Positions 34,163-44,811 of a stretch of DNA of 64,000 bases are shown piece after piece. The notes beneath the pieces were generated by a model. That model did not search any database. It worked only from the letters and a program-made list of their open reading frames with translations, and was not told the origin of the DNA. The stretch covers positions 11,652,584-11,716,583 of the forward strand of contig NC_134537.1 of assembly GCF_050624435.1 (NCBI RefSeq), given 5' to 3'. The DNA is from Tenrec ecaudatus. Lineage: Eukaryota; Chordata; Mammalia; Afrosoricida; Tenrecidae. Numbering within the stretch: position 1 is the first letter of the stretch; each line of letters opens with the position of its first letter. The translations under genes and the position numbers were made by a program.

Positions 34163-36700
34163 ATCAGAGTCAAACTCACTGCCATCTTTACTCTCAGCCA
34201 AGATCCACTTGATCTCATTTCATGTCTTCTTGAATCCAGCTTGAAAAGACTCCTTCCTTTAATACCATCAGTTCTTCATCATATGCTGCCTCCTGAAGTC
34301 GTTGACCAGTTCTTTTTGGTACAGCGACTCTGTGTATTCCTTCCATCTTCTTTTGATGTGTCCTACACCATTCAATATTTTGCCCATAAAATCCTTCAGT
34401 ATTGTAACTCAAGGCTAGAGTTTTCCCCCCTGGTTTTTTTCAGCTTGAGAAATGCTTAGTATATTGTTGTTGTTCATTTCCTAACTCCAAGCCTTTGCAT
34501 AATTCATTATCATACTTTATCTTCCTGCCATACCCTTCACATGTTTTTGTTTAGCTCTTTTACTTTATTGTTTTTTCCAGTCATTTTATCTTTTCTACGT
34601 TCAAGAAAGCTTCAGGGTCTCTCTAAACATCTATTTTGATCTTTATTTATTTCCTGTCCCTTTAATGACTGTTTGCTTTTTCGTGTATGGCACGCTTGTT
34701 CTTCCCATACCTCCTTTTGCCTTCAGTCATTAGTGTCCAACATGTCAAACAGACCCTCGAGCAGCTCTCTGAATTCAGGTGAGAGATACTCACAATGGTA
34801 TTTTGGGTCTTATGGACTCTTTGTAAGTTTCTTCAGCTTCAACCTAAACTTGCATAGGAGCCACTAATGACCTGTCCCAAAATAGGCTCCTAGCCCTGTT
34901 CTAGCTGATGATATTGACCTTTTTCATCACCTCTGTTCACAGACGTGGCTTATTTGACTCCTATGTATTCCGTGTGGCAAGGTCCATGTGTACGGTTGCT
35001 GTTCATGTTGTTGTAAAAGGTGTTTATAATGGATAGGTCATTGGTCTTGTGGATTTCTACCTCTGATGTCATTTCTGTCACCAAACCCATATTTGATCAG
35101 TACTCACCATTCTTCTCCTCTTCCGTCAGTTGGTCATACTGTGGCGGCTCATATGTTGCTATGCCACAGGTACTTCAAACACCAGCAGGTTCACCTATAG
35201 TGGACAGGTTTCAGCAGAGATTCCAGACTAAGCAGACCAGAGAGAAGAATGAGAGCATCCACTCTGGAAAAAACTAGCCAGTGAAAAACATATGAATAGC
35301 AGTGGGATTTTATCTGATAAGAGTACGAGAAGATAAAGGCTTGAAGATAAACAAGCAGCCATCTAGCTGAGAAGCAACAAAGCCCACACGGAACAAGCAC
35401 ACCGGCCTGTGTGACCATGAGGTGTTGATGGGATCAGGTATCAGACATCAAAGACTCAGAACAATCATATTGATGTGAATGAGGGGGAGTGCAGAATGGA
35501 GACTCAAAGTCCATCTGTAGACAACTGGACATCCCCTTACAGAAGAGTCAGAAGGAAGAGCTAGTCATGGTGCAGAATAGCACCAAGTAAACATACAGCT
35601 TTCCTCTAGTTCTTTAAAGCTTCCTCCTCCCCACTATGGTGACCCCAATTCTACTTTACACATCCAGCTAGACCAGAACTTGTACATTGGCACAGATAAG
35701 AGCTAGAAACACATGGAATCCAGGACAGATAAAGCCCTCATAAACCAATAATGAGAGTAGAGATACCAAGAGGGGAAGGGGAAGGTGGAGAGAAAGAGGG
35801 AAGCAGTCACAATGGTCTACATATAACACCCTCCCAGGGGGCTGGACAACAGAAAAGTGAGTCAGTGTAAGACATGAAAAAATAATAAGAGTTTATAAAT
35901 TATCAAGGGTTCATGAGGGAGGTGGAGGGAGGGGAAAAACAAGCTGATACCAAGGGCTCAAGTAGAAAGAAAACATTTTGAAAATGATGGCAACATATTT
36001 ACAAATGTGCTTAACACAATGGATGGATGGATGGATTGCGATAAGAACTGTACGAGCCCCCAATAAAATTATTTTTAAAAGAAAGAGAGAGAGAATACCA
36101 GAAGATGTGTTCTGGAAGTTGAAAGGAATTCAAAATATGACTGGAGAAGAGCTGCCACCTCAAAGTCAAGTCAGCCTTAACATCGTCAATGGAGCAAAGC
36201 GATTGGGATCTTCGTTTCTTGATGTGGCGAGGCTCAAGGTGAGAAGAAACAGATGCCAACATCCATTCATCATCAGAATGTGTGAACTGATGGAAACTGG
36301 AAGTCACCAAAAAATGAAATAAGATGCAGAAAGAACACTGTCCAAGGCATCAGTGAGCTGAATAGACTGGTAGTGGCCATTGTGAATCAGATAATCATGT
36401 CTGACGCCAGGATGGAAAATGGAATCACCTGTGTTGTCAGAAGAACATTTCAAAATGTATCCTGTGGAACACGGCTCTCCGTGATAGGATAATATTCACA
36501 CATTACATGGAAAACCAGTCAATGTGGCAATTATTTGAATGTATGGAATTGCTAAAGCCCAAAAGAAAACAATTGAAAATTTCTACCAACGACTGCAGTC
36601 TGAAATGAGCCAAAGGTGAACTCAAGCTGTATTGATAATTACTGCTAACTTGAATGCAAAAGTTGGAAACCAAGAGGAAGGGTCCCACGCTCAGTAAGCA
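34163..36700. mobile_element. RTE LINE with an inverted 5' half, interrupted by L1
   Basis: 34163-35130 is antisense (RT and endonuclease end; 'ccttccatcttcttttgatg', 'gcctaggagccactaatgac'-like text). 35150-36700 is sense, from the RTE 5' end through the endonuclease ('gaagagctgccacctcaaag', 'ctgcagtctgaaatgagcc'). The outer end of the sense part (gaggaagggtcccacgctca) and the inner end of the antisense part stop at the same place in the element. This fits one insertion with a 5' inversion. Stops throughout; the endonuclease region is not functional. Confidence 0.75.
35335..36095 (+). mobile_element. L1 3' UTR insertion inside the RTE
   Basis: 'aaaggcttgaagataaacaa' to 'cccccaataaaattattttt'. 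Target duplication tacgagaagat (35324-35334) and taccagaagat (36096-36106), 10 of 11. Confidence 0.88.
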
Positions 36701-36716
36701 CTAATAAATGTTGGTA

Positions 36717-36757
36717 TATCTATCTATCGATCAATCGATTGATCGATCTATAGATAT
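36717..36757. repeat. TCTA/GATC-rich simple repeat
   Basis: Mixed tcta, atcg and gatc tetramers in a near-palindromic run. Confidence 0.8.
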
Positions 36758-36769
36758 ACATTTGCCTGA

Positions 36770-37140
36770 TCTTTTCCTTTACATGAGTGAGGTCTTAACT
36801 GTTTATCCATTTGTGATTGGTTTATTTCACTTAGTGTAATGTCTCTGATGTCCATCCAGCTTGTAACATGTATCAAAACCTCGTTTCTCTTTCCATTGTA
36901 TGTGCCAGTGGGCTTCACTTGTAGAAAGGAGCTGTTACCTTTTATTCCACTTTCCATGAATCTCTGAAGCCCTCGTGTGTGCCACATGTTGGTTATTGTT
37001 TCACCTGCTGATGGGCAGCTGGGTGGGTCTGCCTTTGGCTATGGTGAATAACGCTGCGATGGACACAGGTGTACACAGGCCTATTCTCATAGTTGCATTT
37101 CCTTTCTGTTTCACATGTCTGCCGAGATATATCTTCCAGT
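36770..37140 (-). pseudogene. L1 ORF2 3' end remnant, antisense
   Basis: 'ggtttatttcacttagtgta atg' style text, 'tttggctatggtgaataacg ctgcgatgga' correspond to the antisense of the L1 ORF2 end. Confidence 0.6.
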
Positions 37141-37310
37141 CACAACTTCCACAGAGAGAGGTGGCAAAGACATGAGCGAGGGATTGGGAATCCCTAACTG
37201 AGGAAAATGGGCTCCTCCTGCCAACACTGGTCCTTCCACACAATGTGGTCCAAGAAAAGGTTCTTCCAGGCTTCCGGCTTCGTGAACCTGAACCTGGGCC
37301 TCTATCGTTC

Positions 37311-38890
37311 TTGTTAGGTGCCAGTGAGTGCGTTCCAACCCAGAGCCATCCTGTGCATGAGAAAACGAAACACTACCCAGTCCGGCACCACCCTTAAGTG
37401 TTCCTGTACCCGAGCCCACTGTTGCAGCCAGCGTGTCGATCCAGCTCATGAGATGGATCGCTTTCCCCCCTTTTCACTTCCCCTCCACTTGACCAAGCAC
37501 AATGTGCTTCTCCTGGGCCTGGTTCCCTCCTGACAACATGTCCAATGTGTGTAAGACAAAGTCTTGCCCTCCTTGCCTCTAAGGAGCACTCTGGTTGTGC
37601 TGCTTCTTCTTCTTCTTTTACTTCAGTGACAGGGTTTTATTTGTCCCCCCCGCCCTTCTTTTGAATCATTTTATTAGGGGCTCATACAACTCTTATCACA
37701 ATCCATCCATCCATCCATCATGTCAAGCACATTTGTACATAGGTTGCCCTCATCCTTCTCAAAGCATTTGCTCTCCACTTAAGCCCCTGGCATCAGGTCC
37801 TCATTTCCCCCTCCCTCCCCGCTCCCCCCTCCCTCATGAACTCCCGATAATTTATAGATTATTATTTTGTCATATCTTGCCCTAGCCGACGTCTCCCTTC
37901 ACCCACTTTTCTGTTGTCAGTCCCCCAGGGAGGAGGCCACATGTAGATCCTTGTAATCAGTTCCCCCTTTCCAACCCACTCTCCCTCTACCCTCCCAGTA
38001 TCGCCACTCACACCCCTGGCCCTGAAGGGATCATCCGCTCGGATTCCCTGTGTTTCCAGTTCTATCTGTACCAGTGTACATCCTCTGATCTAGCCAGATT
38101 TGCAAGGGAGAATTCGGATCATGATAGTGGGAGGGGGAGGGAGGGGAAGAAGCATTTTGGATCTAGAGGAAAGTTGTATTTTTCATCGTTGCAACATCGC
38201 ACAGTGACTGACTCATCTCCTCCCTGAGACTCCTCTGTAAGGGGATCTCCAGTGGCCTACAAATGACCTTTGGGTCTCTACTCCACACTCCCTGCTCATT
38301 CACTATGGTAAGATTTTTTGTTCCAATGATGCCTGATACCTGATCCCTTCGACACCTCGTGATCACACAGGCTGGTGTGCTTCCTCCATGTGGGCTTTGT
38401 TGCTTCTGAGCTAGATGGCCGCTTGTTTACCTTCAAGCCTTTAAGACCCCAGATGCTATATCTTTTGACAGCTGGGCACCATGAGCTTTCTTCGCCTCAT
38501 TTGCTTATGCACCCATTTGTCTTCAGCGATTGTGTCATGGAGGTGAGCACACAATGATATGATTTTTTGTTCTTTGATGCCTGATAACTGATCCCTTCAG
38601 CACCTCATGGTCTCACAGGCTGGTGTGCTTCTTGCATGTGGGCTTTGTTGCTTCTGAACTAGATGGCCACTTGTTTACCTTTAAGCTTTTAAGACCCCAG
38701 ATGCTATATCTTTTGATAGCCAGGCACCATTCAGCTTTCTTCACCACATTTGCTTATGCACCCACTTGGCTACACTTCTTCTAGGACAAATTGGTTGTCC
38801 CTTTAGCAGTTCATGGGATTTTCAGTATTCTTTTCCAGCACCACAATTCAAATGCATTGATGCTTCCTTGCTCTTCCTGAGCCTCTAAGT
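37311..38890 (-). mobile_element. RTE LINE 3' end, split by L1
   Basis: 37311-37611 begins with the RTE tail (ttgttaggtgccagtgagtg) and continues upstream in the element. 38769-38890 resumes ('cacttcttctaggacaaatt', 'cagcaccacaattcaaatgc'). The split point is the 'gtacttcttccaagac' region of the element. Confidence 0.75.
37612..38768 (-). mobile_element. L1 3' UTR with an internal tandem duplication
   Basis: Antisense. About 235 bases spanning 'gcctgataccgatccc'-like to 'cacccatttgtcttcagcga' (38296-38540) are repeated at 38548-38768 at roughly 90% identity. Confidence 0.8.
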
Positions 38891-39222
38891 GGGGTTAATT
38901 CCCACAGGTTGACCACAGGGTGGTCAGGAAAGGTTTTGCCAATTAGGATCCTTCAGTAACCCTAATTTCTCCTTGTAGCATGATTTTAATTCCCATTACC
39001 TGTAGGTCATCAGTGTGGTACAATGACATCAATCTCTATTGTAAGGGGAAAAGTCAGGAAGCCGAGACTTCTTCTTTGGGTTTTAAGTTGCAAAACTCTT
39101 CCTCAATCCCCAGCATTATAAATCCTGTTTTGACTTTCACAACATTATGCAAATTCCACATCGCATCTTTCTAAAAATGGACAAAAGAGGCCATGACTTA
39201 ACCTCAAATAACTTGCCCAGCC

Positions 39223-40218
39223 TCTACTCAAGTACTTCCACAATGTAAGAACACTTTCTTCTATTAATCTGGCATTCCATCATGCTCACCTTCCTGAAAT
39301 GATCACTGAAGACAAAGTGGGTGCATAAGCAAATGTGGCGAAGAAAGCTGTCGGTGCCCGGCTATCAAAAGATATAGTGTCTGGGGTCTTAAAGGCTTGA
39401 AGATAAACAAGCAGCCATCTGGCTCAGAAGCAACAAAGCACACCAACCTTGAGATCATGAGGTGTCGATAGGGTCAGGTATCAGGCATCAAAGACCAAGA
39501 ACAAAAAATCACATCATTGTGAATGAGGGGGGAGACTCAAAGCCCATCGGCAGGCAATTGGACATTCCCTTACCGAAGGGTCCCAGGGAGGAGACAAGCC
39601 AGTCAGGGTGCAGTATAGCAACGATGAACATACAACTTTCCTCTAGTTCTTTAATGCTTCCTCCCCACCCCCCTCCACTACCATGACCCCAATTCTACCT
39701 TACAAATCTGGCTAGACCAGAGCATGTACATGGGTACGGATAAGAGCTGGAAACACAGGGAATTCAGGACAGATAAATCCCTCAGGACCAATACTGAGAG
39801 TAGCAATACCAGGAGGGGAAGGGGAAGGTGGAGGGTGAAAGGGGGAACTGATCACAATGATCTACATATAATCCCCTCCCAGGGGGATGGACAACAGAAA
39901 AGTGGGTGAAGGGCGACATCAGACTGTGTAAGATATGACAAAATATAAGAGTTTATAAATTATCAAGGGTTCATGAGGGAGAGGGGAATGGGGAGGGAGG
40001 GAGGTAAAAAATGAAAAATGAGGAGCTGATTCCAAGAGCCCAAGCAGAAAGTAAATGTTTTGAGAATGATGAGGGCAACGAATGTACATGTGTGTTTTAC
40101 ACAATTGACGTATGTGTGGATTGTGATAAGAGTTGTATGAGCCCCAAATAAAATGATTTTTTTTAAGTTGTATAAGCCCCTAATAAAATTATTTTTGTAA
40201 ATAAAGAAAGAAAAGAAA
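39223..40218 (+). mobile_element. L1 3' UTR insertion with a short duplicated terminus
   Basis: Target duplication aaataacttgcccagcc (39206-39222) and aaataacttggccaggcc (40219-40236). The terminus occurs twice: gttgtatgagccccaaata at 40132 and gttgtataagcccctaata at 40168. Confidence 0.88.
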
Positions 40219-40593
40219 AAATAACTTGGCCAGGCCATAGGAGGAAAGGTTTAGAAGGTGAAATCCAAGATAGATAACCCTTCCTTCAGAAGCAGTAACA
40301 GGGGTAATGGTTCCCTGAGGGTACGGGAAGAAAGAGGGGGGAATGGGGAATTGTTAGCATTGGTGACTGTATAAACCCATTTGACAGGATCAAGCAACAG
40401 AATTGTATGACGGGAACAAAAAAAAAAAAAAACCCAGAATTTCCACGGGTAGAGCAGGGCTTTTATAGCACACCTATTTTTCTCACTAAGCAAGCATCCA
40501 GCAACTCACTCAGAGTTAGTGCACCCAGTGGCGTTGCCTGGGAAGGTTCTTTCTGGTCACAGTGAAGTTTTCATAAAAGCAGTTTCACTTGAA

Positions 40594-40895
40594 AAAATGA
40601 GGACCTGATGCCAGGGGCTTGGGTGGAGAGCAAATGTTTTGAGAATGATGAGGGCAATGAATGTACAAATGTGCTTTACACAATTGATATATGTATGGAT
40701 TGTGATAGGAGTTGTATGAGTCCCTAATAAAATGATTTTTTTAAATGAGGAGCTGATGCCAGGGGCTTAAGTGGAGAGCAAATGTTTTGAGAATCTTGAG
40801 GCCAACGAATGTACAAATGTGCTTTACACAATAGATGTATGTATGGATTGTGATAAGAATTGTATGAGCCCCTAATAAAAAGATTTTTTTTAAAA
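40594..40895 (+). mobile_element. Dimeric L1 3' terminus with perfect target duplication
   Basis: Two head-to-tail units of about 150 bases (40594-40742 and 40743-40895). Each starts at the same A-rich point (aaatgagga/gctgatgcc) and each ends in the poly(A)-signal region. Roughly 6% different. Flanked as a pair by a perfect 19-base duplication, aaaagcagtttcacttgaa, at 40575-40593 and 40896-40914. Confidence 0.92.
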
Positions 40896-40914
40896 AAAAG
40901 CAGTTTCACTTGAA

Positions 40915-41645
40915 CCTTTTTTGTGTGTGTGATGACCTATTTAAAAGAACAGCATGTGGCTGTGAAATTTTGTTTCCTGCTTTGGAAAATTGCCGCAGAA
41001 ACTGCAGTGGTGTTGAACATAGCTTACAAGGACAAGGCTATGAAAAAAACTCAAGTGTACGAGAAGTTTTTTTCATTTCAAAAAAAGGTAGAATGTCAAA
41101 TGACTACAACCCTCGTTCTGGACATCCACCAATTTCCTGGACGAAATGTCAACTTGTAGTACATTTGGAAGTCATTCCACCAGGTCAGACTGTTAACCAA
41201 GCTTTCTATTTTGATGTCCTGAAAAGATTGGTTAACAGCGTGGGACAAAAAAGGCCTGGTTTATGGCAGATGGGGCACTGGTTTTGCCACCACAACTCAT
41301 CTGCTCACACAGGCATCTCAATGTGCCAGTTTGGGGCAAAAACAGCATGCCTCTCCTACCCCACGCACCTTACCCCCTTGACCTCCCTCCATGCCACTTC
41401 CTTTTGTTTCCACGAATAAAGAGGGACCTGAAAGGACAGTTATTTGATGACATAAAGGAGATGAAGAAATAAAATGAGGGAGGCGGCATCAGCCATCCAA
41501 ACAAATGAGTTTGAAAACTGTTTGCAAGAATGGAATTACAGATTTGACCAATGTATTAAATGGAATGGGGAGGACCTTGAAGGTGATATGGTTGCTTTAT
41601 AAAACAACCTAACAAAAAATGTAATACATAGCTTTCCAAAAAATT
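40915..41645 (+). pseudogene. Mariner (Tc1/mariner) transposase, decayed
   Basis: Conceptual pieces in three frames match a mariner transposase in order. The N-terminal part has 'VKFCF' and 'AAET' (from about 40932). The middle has 'PPGQTVNQAFYFDVLKRL' (41188-41240) and 'HWFCHHNSSAHTG'. The C-terminal part has 'LPPCHFLLFPRIKRDLKG', then 'YRFDQCIKWNGEDLEGD' near 41535-41585. About 150 residues between the DNA-binding and middle parts, including the first catalytic Asp, are missing. The second Asp (normally HDN) is Asn/Ser and the third (CDF) is His. Terminal repeats not identified. The upstream flank before the L1 dimer probably belongs to it too. Confidence 0.8.
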
Positions 41646-41689
41646 ATGATCTGGGGAGGTACTCCCTCATATGTGAACGGATATATTTA

Positions 41690-41878
41690 ATGTGTAAGAT
41701 ATGGCAAATAATAGGGTGGGGTGGGAAGGGAAAAAGAGAAGCTGATATCAGGGAGTTCAGGAAGAAAAAAATGTCTTGAAACGGATTGTGGTAGCAGTTG
41801 TACAATCCTGCTTGAGGTGATGCAACTGTGGAATGTTATGATATCTGCAAGAGCTCCCAATAAAGTGTTTTTCAAAGC
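41690..41878 (+). mobile_element. L1 3' end, divergent subfamily
   Basis: 'gtgtaagatatggcaaataa', 'gaaaaagagaagctgatatc', ending 'gctcccaataaagtgttttt', followed by a G-run at 41879-41890. Confidence 0.7.
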
Positions 41879-42335
41879 GGGGGGGGGGGGACTGTCTGGA
41901 CAATTATGCACTGTCCAGGGTGATGTGAGGACCGAACCCAGTGCCGCCAGTTCCAAGAAACGGACTGTGGCTGCTGCATGGAGACACCCAGAGAAGATAA
42001 CCTTCACAACGGTGTCTGTAGCCCAATGCCATCAATCCCTGATCTAACTGGCACCCAACCAGCGGGCAGACCCCAACGTCTACGAAATCAGCCTCAGTGC
42101 CCTTCGAAGTTGGGGGTCACCTCATTGTGATGACTGCAAGCAACAGATAAAGATGCTTAGGGGTATGACAGAATGCGAGGTGTGTGCTCTTCGCCTGAGT
42201 ACATTTCCCGGGAGTACATTCTGCGGGAAGTACGTTCCATGGAGGAAGTCTCCTGGTGACACATTGTATGACTGTTAGTTGTGGTGGTGGCGGTGATCAT
42301 TCATCTACATATCCTATTACAGAAAGTGGCCAGGG

Positions 42336-42520
42336 CAGGAGCCCTGGTGGAGTAGTGGTTATGCATTGGACTGCTAACAGCAAGGTCAGCAGTTTGAACC
42401 TCCACAGGAGAAAGACGGGACTTTCTACTCCAGGAAACTCACAGGGACAGTGCTATCTCGTCCTACATGGTCATTATGAATCAGAATCGGCTCCATGGCA
42501 GGGAGTTTGAGGAGGTTTGC
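42336..42520 (+). mobile_element. AfroSINE, well preserved
   Basis: ggagccctggtggagtagtg to 'gaatcagaatcggctccatg gcagg'; clear A and B boxes and RTE-like tail. The family's best copy in this window. 42521-43149 is unique. Confidence 0.92.
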
Positions 42521-43297
42521 GGGACCACATTATTTCTCGGTCTCATCCCTTCCAGGAAGCTGTTTTCCCCTTGGAAGTTCCCATTGTTAACCTTCAAAGC
42601 TCAGCATATTATAGCGTGTTCTTTCTTGTCAGCCCACCGCCGGGTCTCCCTCACACAGGCTGAACACATCCAGCTCTCCTGCCTTGAAACAAGAATTCCT
42701 GTTCTAGCTTACAGGTAAGAAGAGAATTTCAGAAGCAGGTGGAAGGACCTTCTGGTCATTGAATCATCTGAAGAAGGTTTTGAAAATCGGCTGCTGGAAT
42801 ATTGAACTAGATTAAGAAAGAAGATTATGAAAACTCACATTTTCCTCCAATATTTTATTTTGTGGCTTTTTAATTGTGAATTGGGTGATGCAGATGGTAA
42901 GTTTTACATTGAACAAACCATGTCACATCTCATGCATTGCAGTCCCTCAATGTCACCTCACTGACCTCACGTCCTCCCCGTATCTCCTGGTCCCCCCTCT
43001 CCTAACCCGTCAGAACTATGTTCTTGGGTAAACGCTGGCTTTGTATCTCCGTGGTTGTGCACCCCTCATTACAGACCCCTCTATTGTTTGGCTGAGCCCC
43101 AGGAGTTGAGTTTATTTCCAAACTCAAGTAGTGACCGAAGACCACAGTCTCAAGGAATTGATCTGTCTCCATCAGACCGTGGGATACTGAAAGATTTCTC
43201 CCAAGTTGTCTCCCCCAAATATATGCCAAACCTAAGATGCTGCTTGCTACATGTGGTAAATGACTATAAACTAGGGGTCAACAAAAGTAGGTCAGAA

Positions 43298-44025
43298 CCA
43301 CTGGAGATCCCCTCAGAGAGGGGTTTAGGAGAGGAGACGGGTCAGTCAGGGTGCGATGTAGTACCGATGAAGAACACAGTTTCCCCCCAGATTCTGGATG
43401 CTTCCTCCCCCCCAACTACCATGATCTGAATTCTACCTTGCAGGACTGGATAGGGCAAAGATTGTACACTGGTGCATATGGGAGCTGGAGGCACAGGGAA
43501 TCCAGGGTAGATGATACCTTCAGGACCAGGGGTGTGAGGGGCAAGGCTAGGAGAGTAGAGGGTGAGTGGGTTGGAAAGGGGGAACTGATTAAAAGGATCC
43601 ACATGTGACCTCCTCCCTGGGAGCTGGACGGCACAGAAGGGGGGGAAGGGAGACTCCGGATAGGGCAAGATATGACAAAATAACAATCTGTGGATTATCA
43701 GGGGCTCATGAGGGAGGGGGGAGCGAGGAAGGGAGGGGGAAAAAAAGAGGACCTGATGCAGAAGGCTTAAGTGGAGAGCAAATGCTTTGAGAGTGATTAG
43801 GGCAAAGAATGTATGGATGTGCTTTATACAATTGATGTATATATATGTATGGATTGTGATAAGAGTTGTATGAGCCCCTAATAAAATGTAAATAAATAAA
43901 TAAAATGTAAAAAAAGAAAGAAAATGATTAGGGCAAAGAATGTACAGATGTGCTTTATACAATTGATGTATGTATATGCATGGATTGTGATAAGAGTTGT
44001 ATGAGCCCCTAATAAAATGTTTTTA
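43298..44025 (+). mobile_element. L1 3' UTR insertion with duplicated terminus
   Basis: Perfect 15-base duplication aaaagtaggtcagaa at 43283-43297 and 44026-44040. The last about 100 bases (gattagggcaaagaatgta to taataaaatg) are present twice, 43795-43890 and 43926-44020, separated by an A-rich linker. Confidence 0.92.
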
Positions 44026-44074
44026 AAAAGTAGGTCAGAAGTTATTGTCCCTAAGTGTTATCAGCCATCTAGAG

Positions 44075-44274
44075 CAGCGGTTCTCAACATGTGGGTTATG
44101 ACCCCTTTGGGAGTCAAACGACCCTTTCACAGGGTTGCCTGATTCATAACAGTAGCAAAATGACAGTTATGAAGTAGCAACGAAAATAATTTTATAGCCG
44201 GGGGGTGGAGGGGTCACCACAACATGAGGAACTATTTTAAAGGGTCTTGGCATTAGGAAGGTTGAGTACCACTG
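44075..44274 (+). mobile_element. SPIN hAT transposon, short form, with perfect duplication
   Basis: cagcggttctcaacatgtgg to gaaggttgagtaccactg, 200 bases. The duplication atctagag is identical at 44067-44074 and 44275-44282 and fits the TCTAGA-centred target preference of SPIN. Confidence 0.95.
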
Positions 44275-44811
44275 ATCTAGAGTCTGACCCACCCTAAGTA
44301 GGGCCCTCTCCTTTCTGATAAGGATAGTTATTGTTCCCTTGGAAGAGAGCCCAAAGGCAATGTTGGTATCACTCCAGGATGACCAACGTTAGGCTACTAT
44401 ATTGAGTCTAGGTTCCGCCCATCTTGTCATGCAGGTACCCCTATTCCCTCCTTTTACAATTGTATGTACACCCCTAGGTTATACCTCTATTTGTATTGCC
44501 TATATTATAACCCTTCCTATGACATAGGTCTTTATCTGTAATCTGGGGGCTTGCATGCCCCCAAAGATTTATAAGCTTTGGTTAGAAATAAATCACGAGC
44601 TCTCTCCTGCCCTCTTGTCTCCCACCTCCACGTGTACCACCAAGAGGAGCTGAGGTGAGCATACTACCATGAAGTATGTCTGACTTCTTTATTTTACTCT
44701 CTCTCCCACCTCTCCTATTCTCTACAACTTTACTACAATCTTTGTATATCATAACCGTACAGGTGCACCTGCTGAACCCGTGATAGTTGTGAGGGGCTGG
44801 TTACCCCCACA

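Larger units (their letters stand above)
43150..44811 (+). mobile_element. ERV LTR, family A, split by an L1 and a SPIN
   Basis: Pieces 43150-43297, 44041-44074 and 44283-44811. Contains 'gatttataagctttgg' (TATA-like) and 'agaaataaatcac' (poly(A) signal), ending 'ggggctggttacccccaca'. With insertions removed it matches 17911-18590 end to end. No internal ERV sequence beyond. Confidence 0.8.

Noticed and set aside
43342..43962. 206-residue antisense frame
   Set aside because: Entirely within an L1 3' UTR insertion; Pro/Leu/Ser-rich text of the reverse purine tract.
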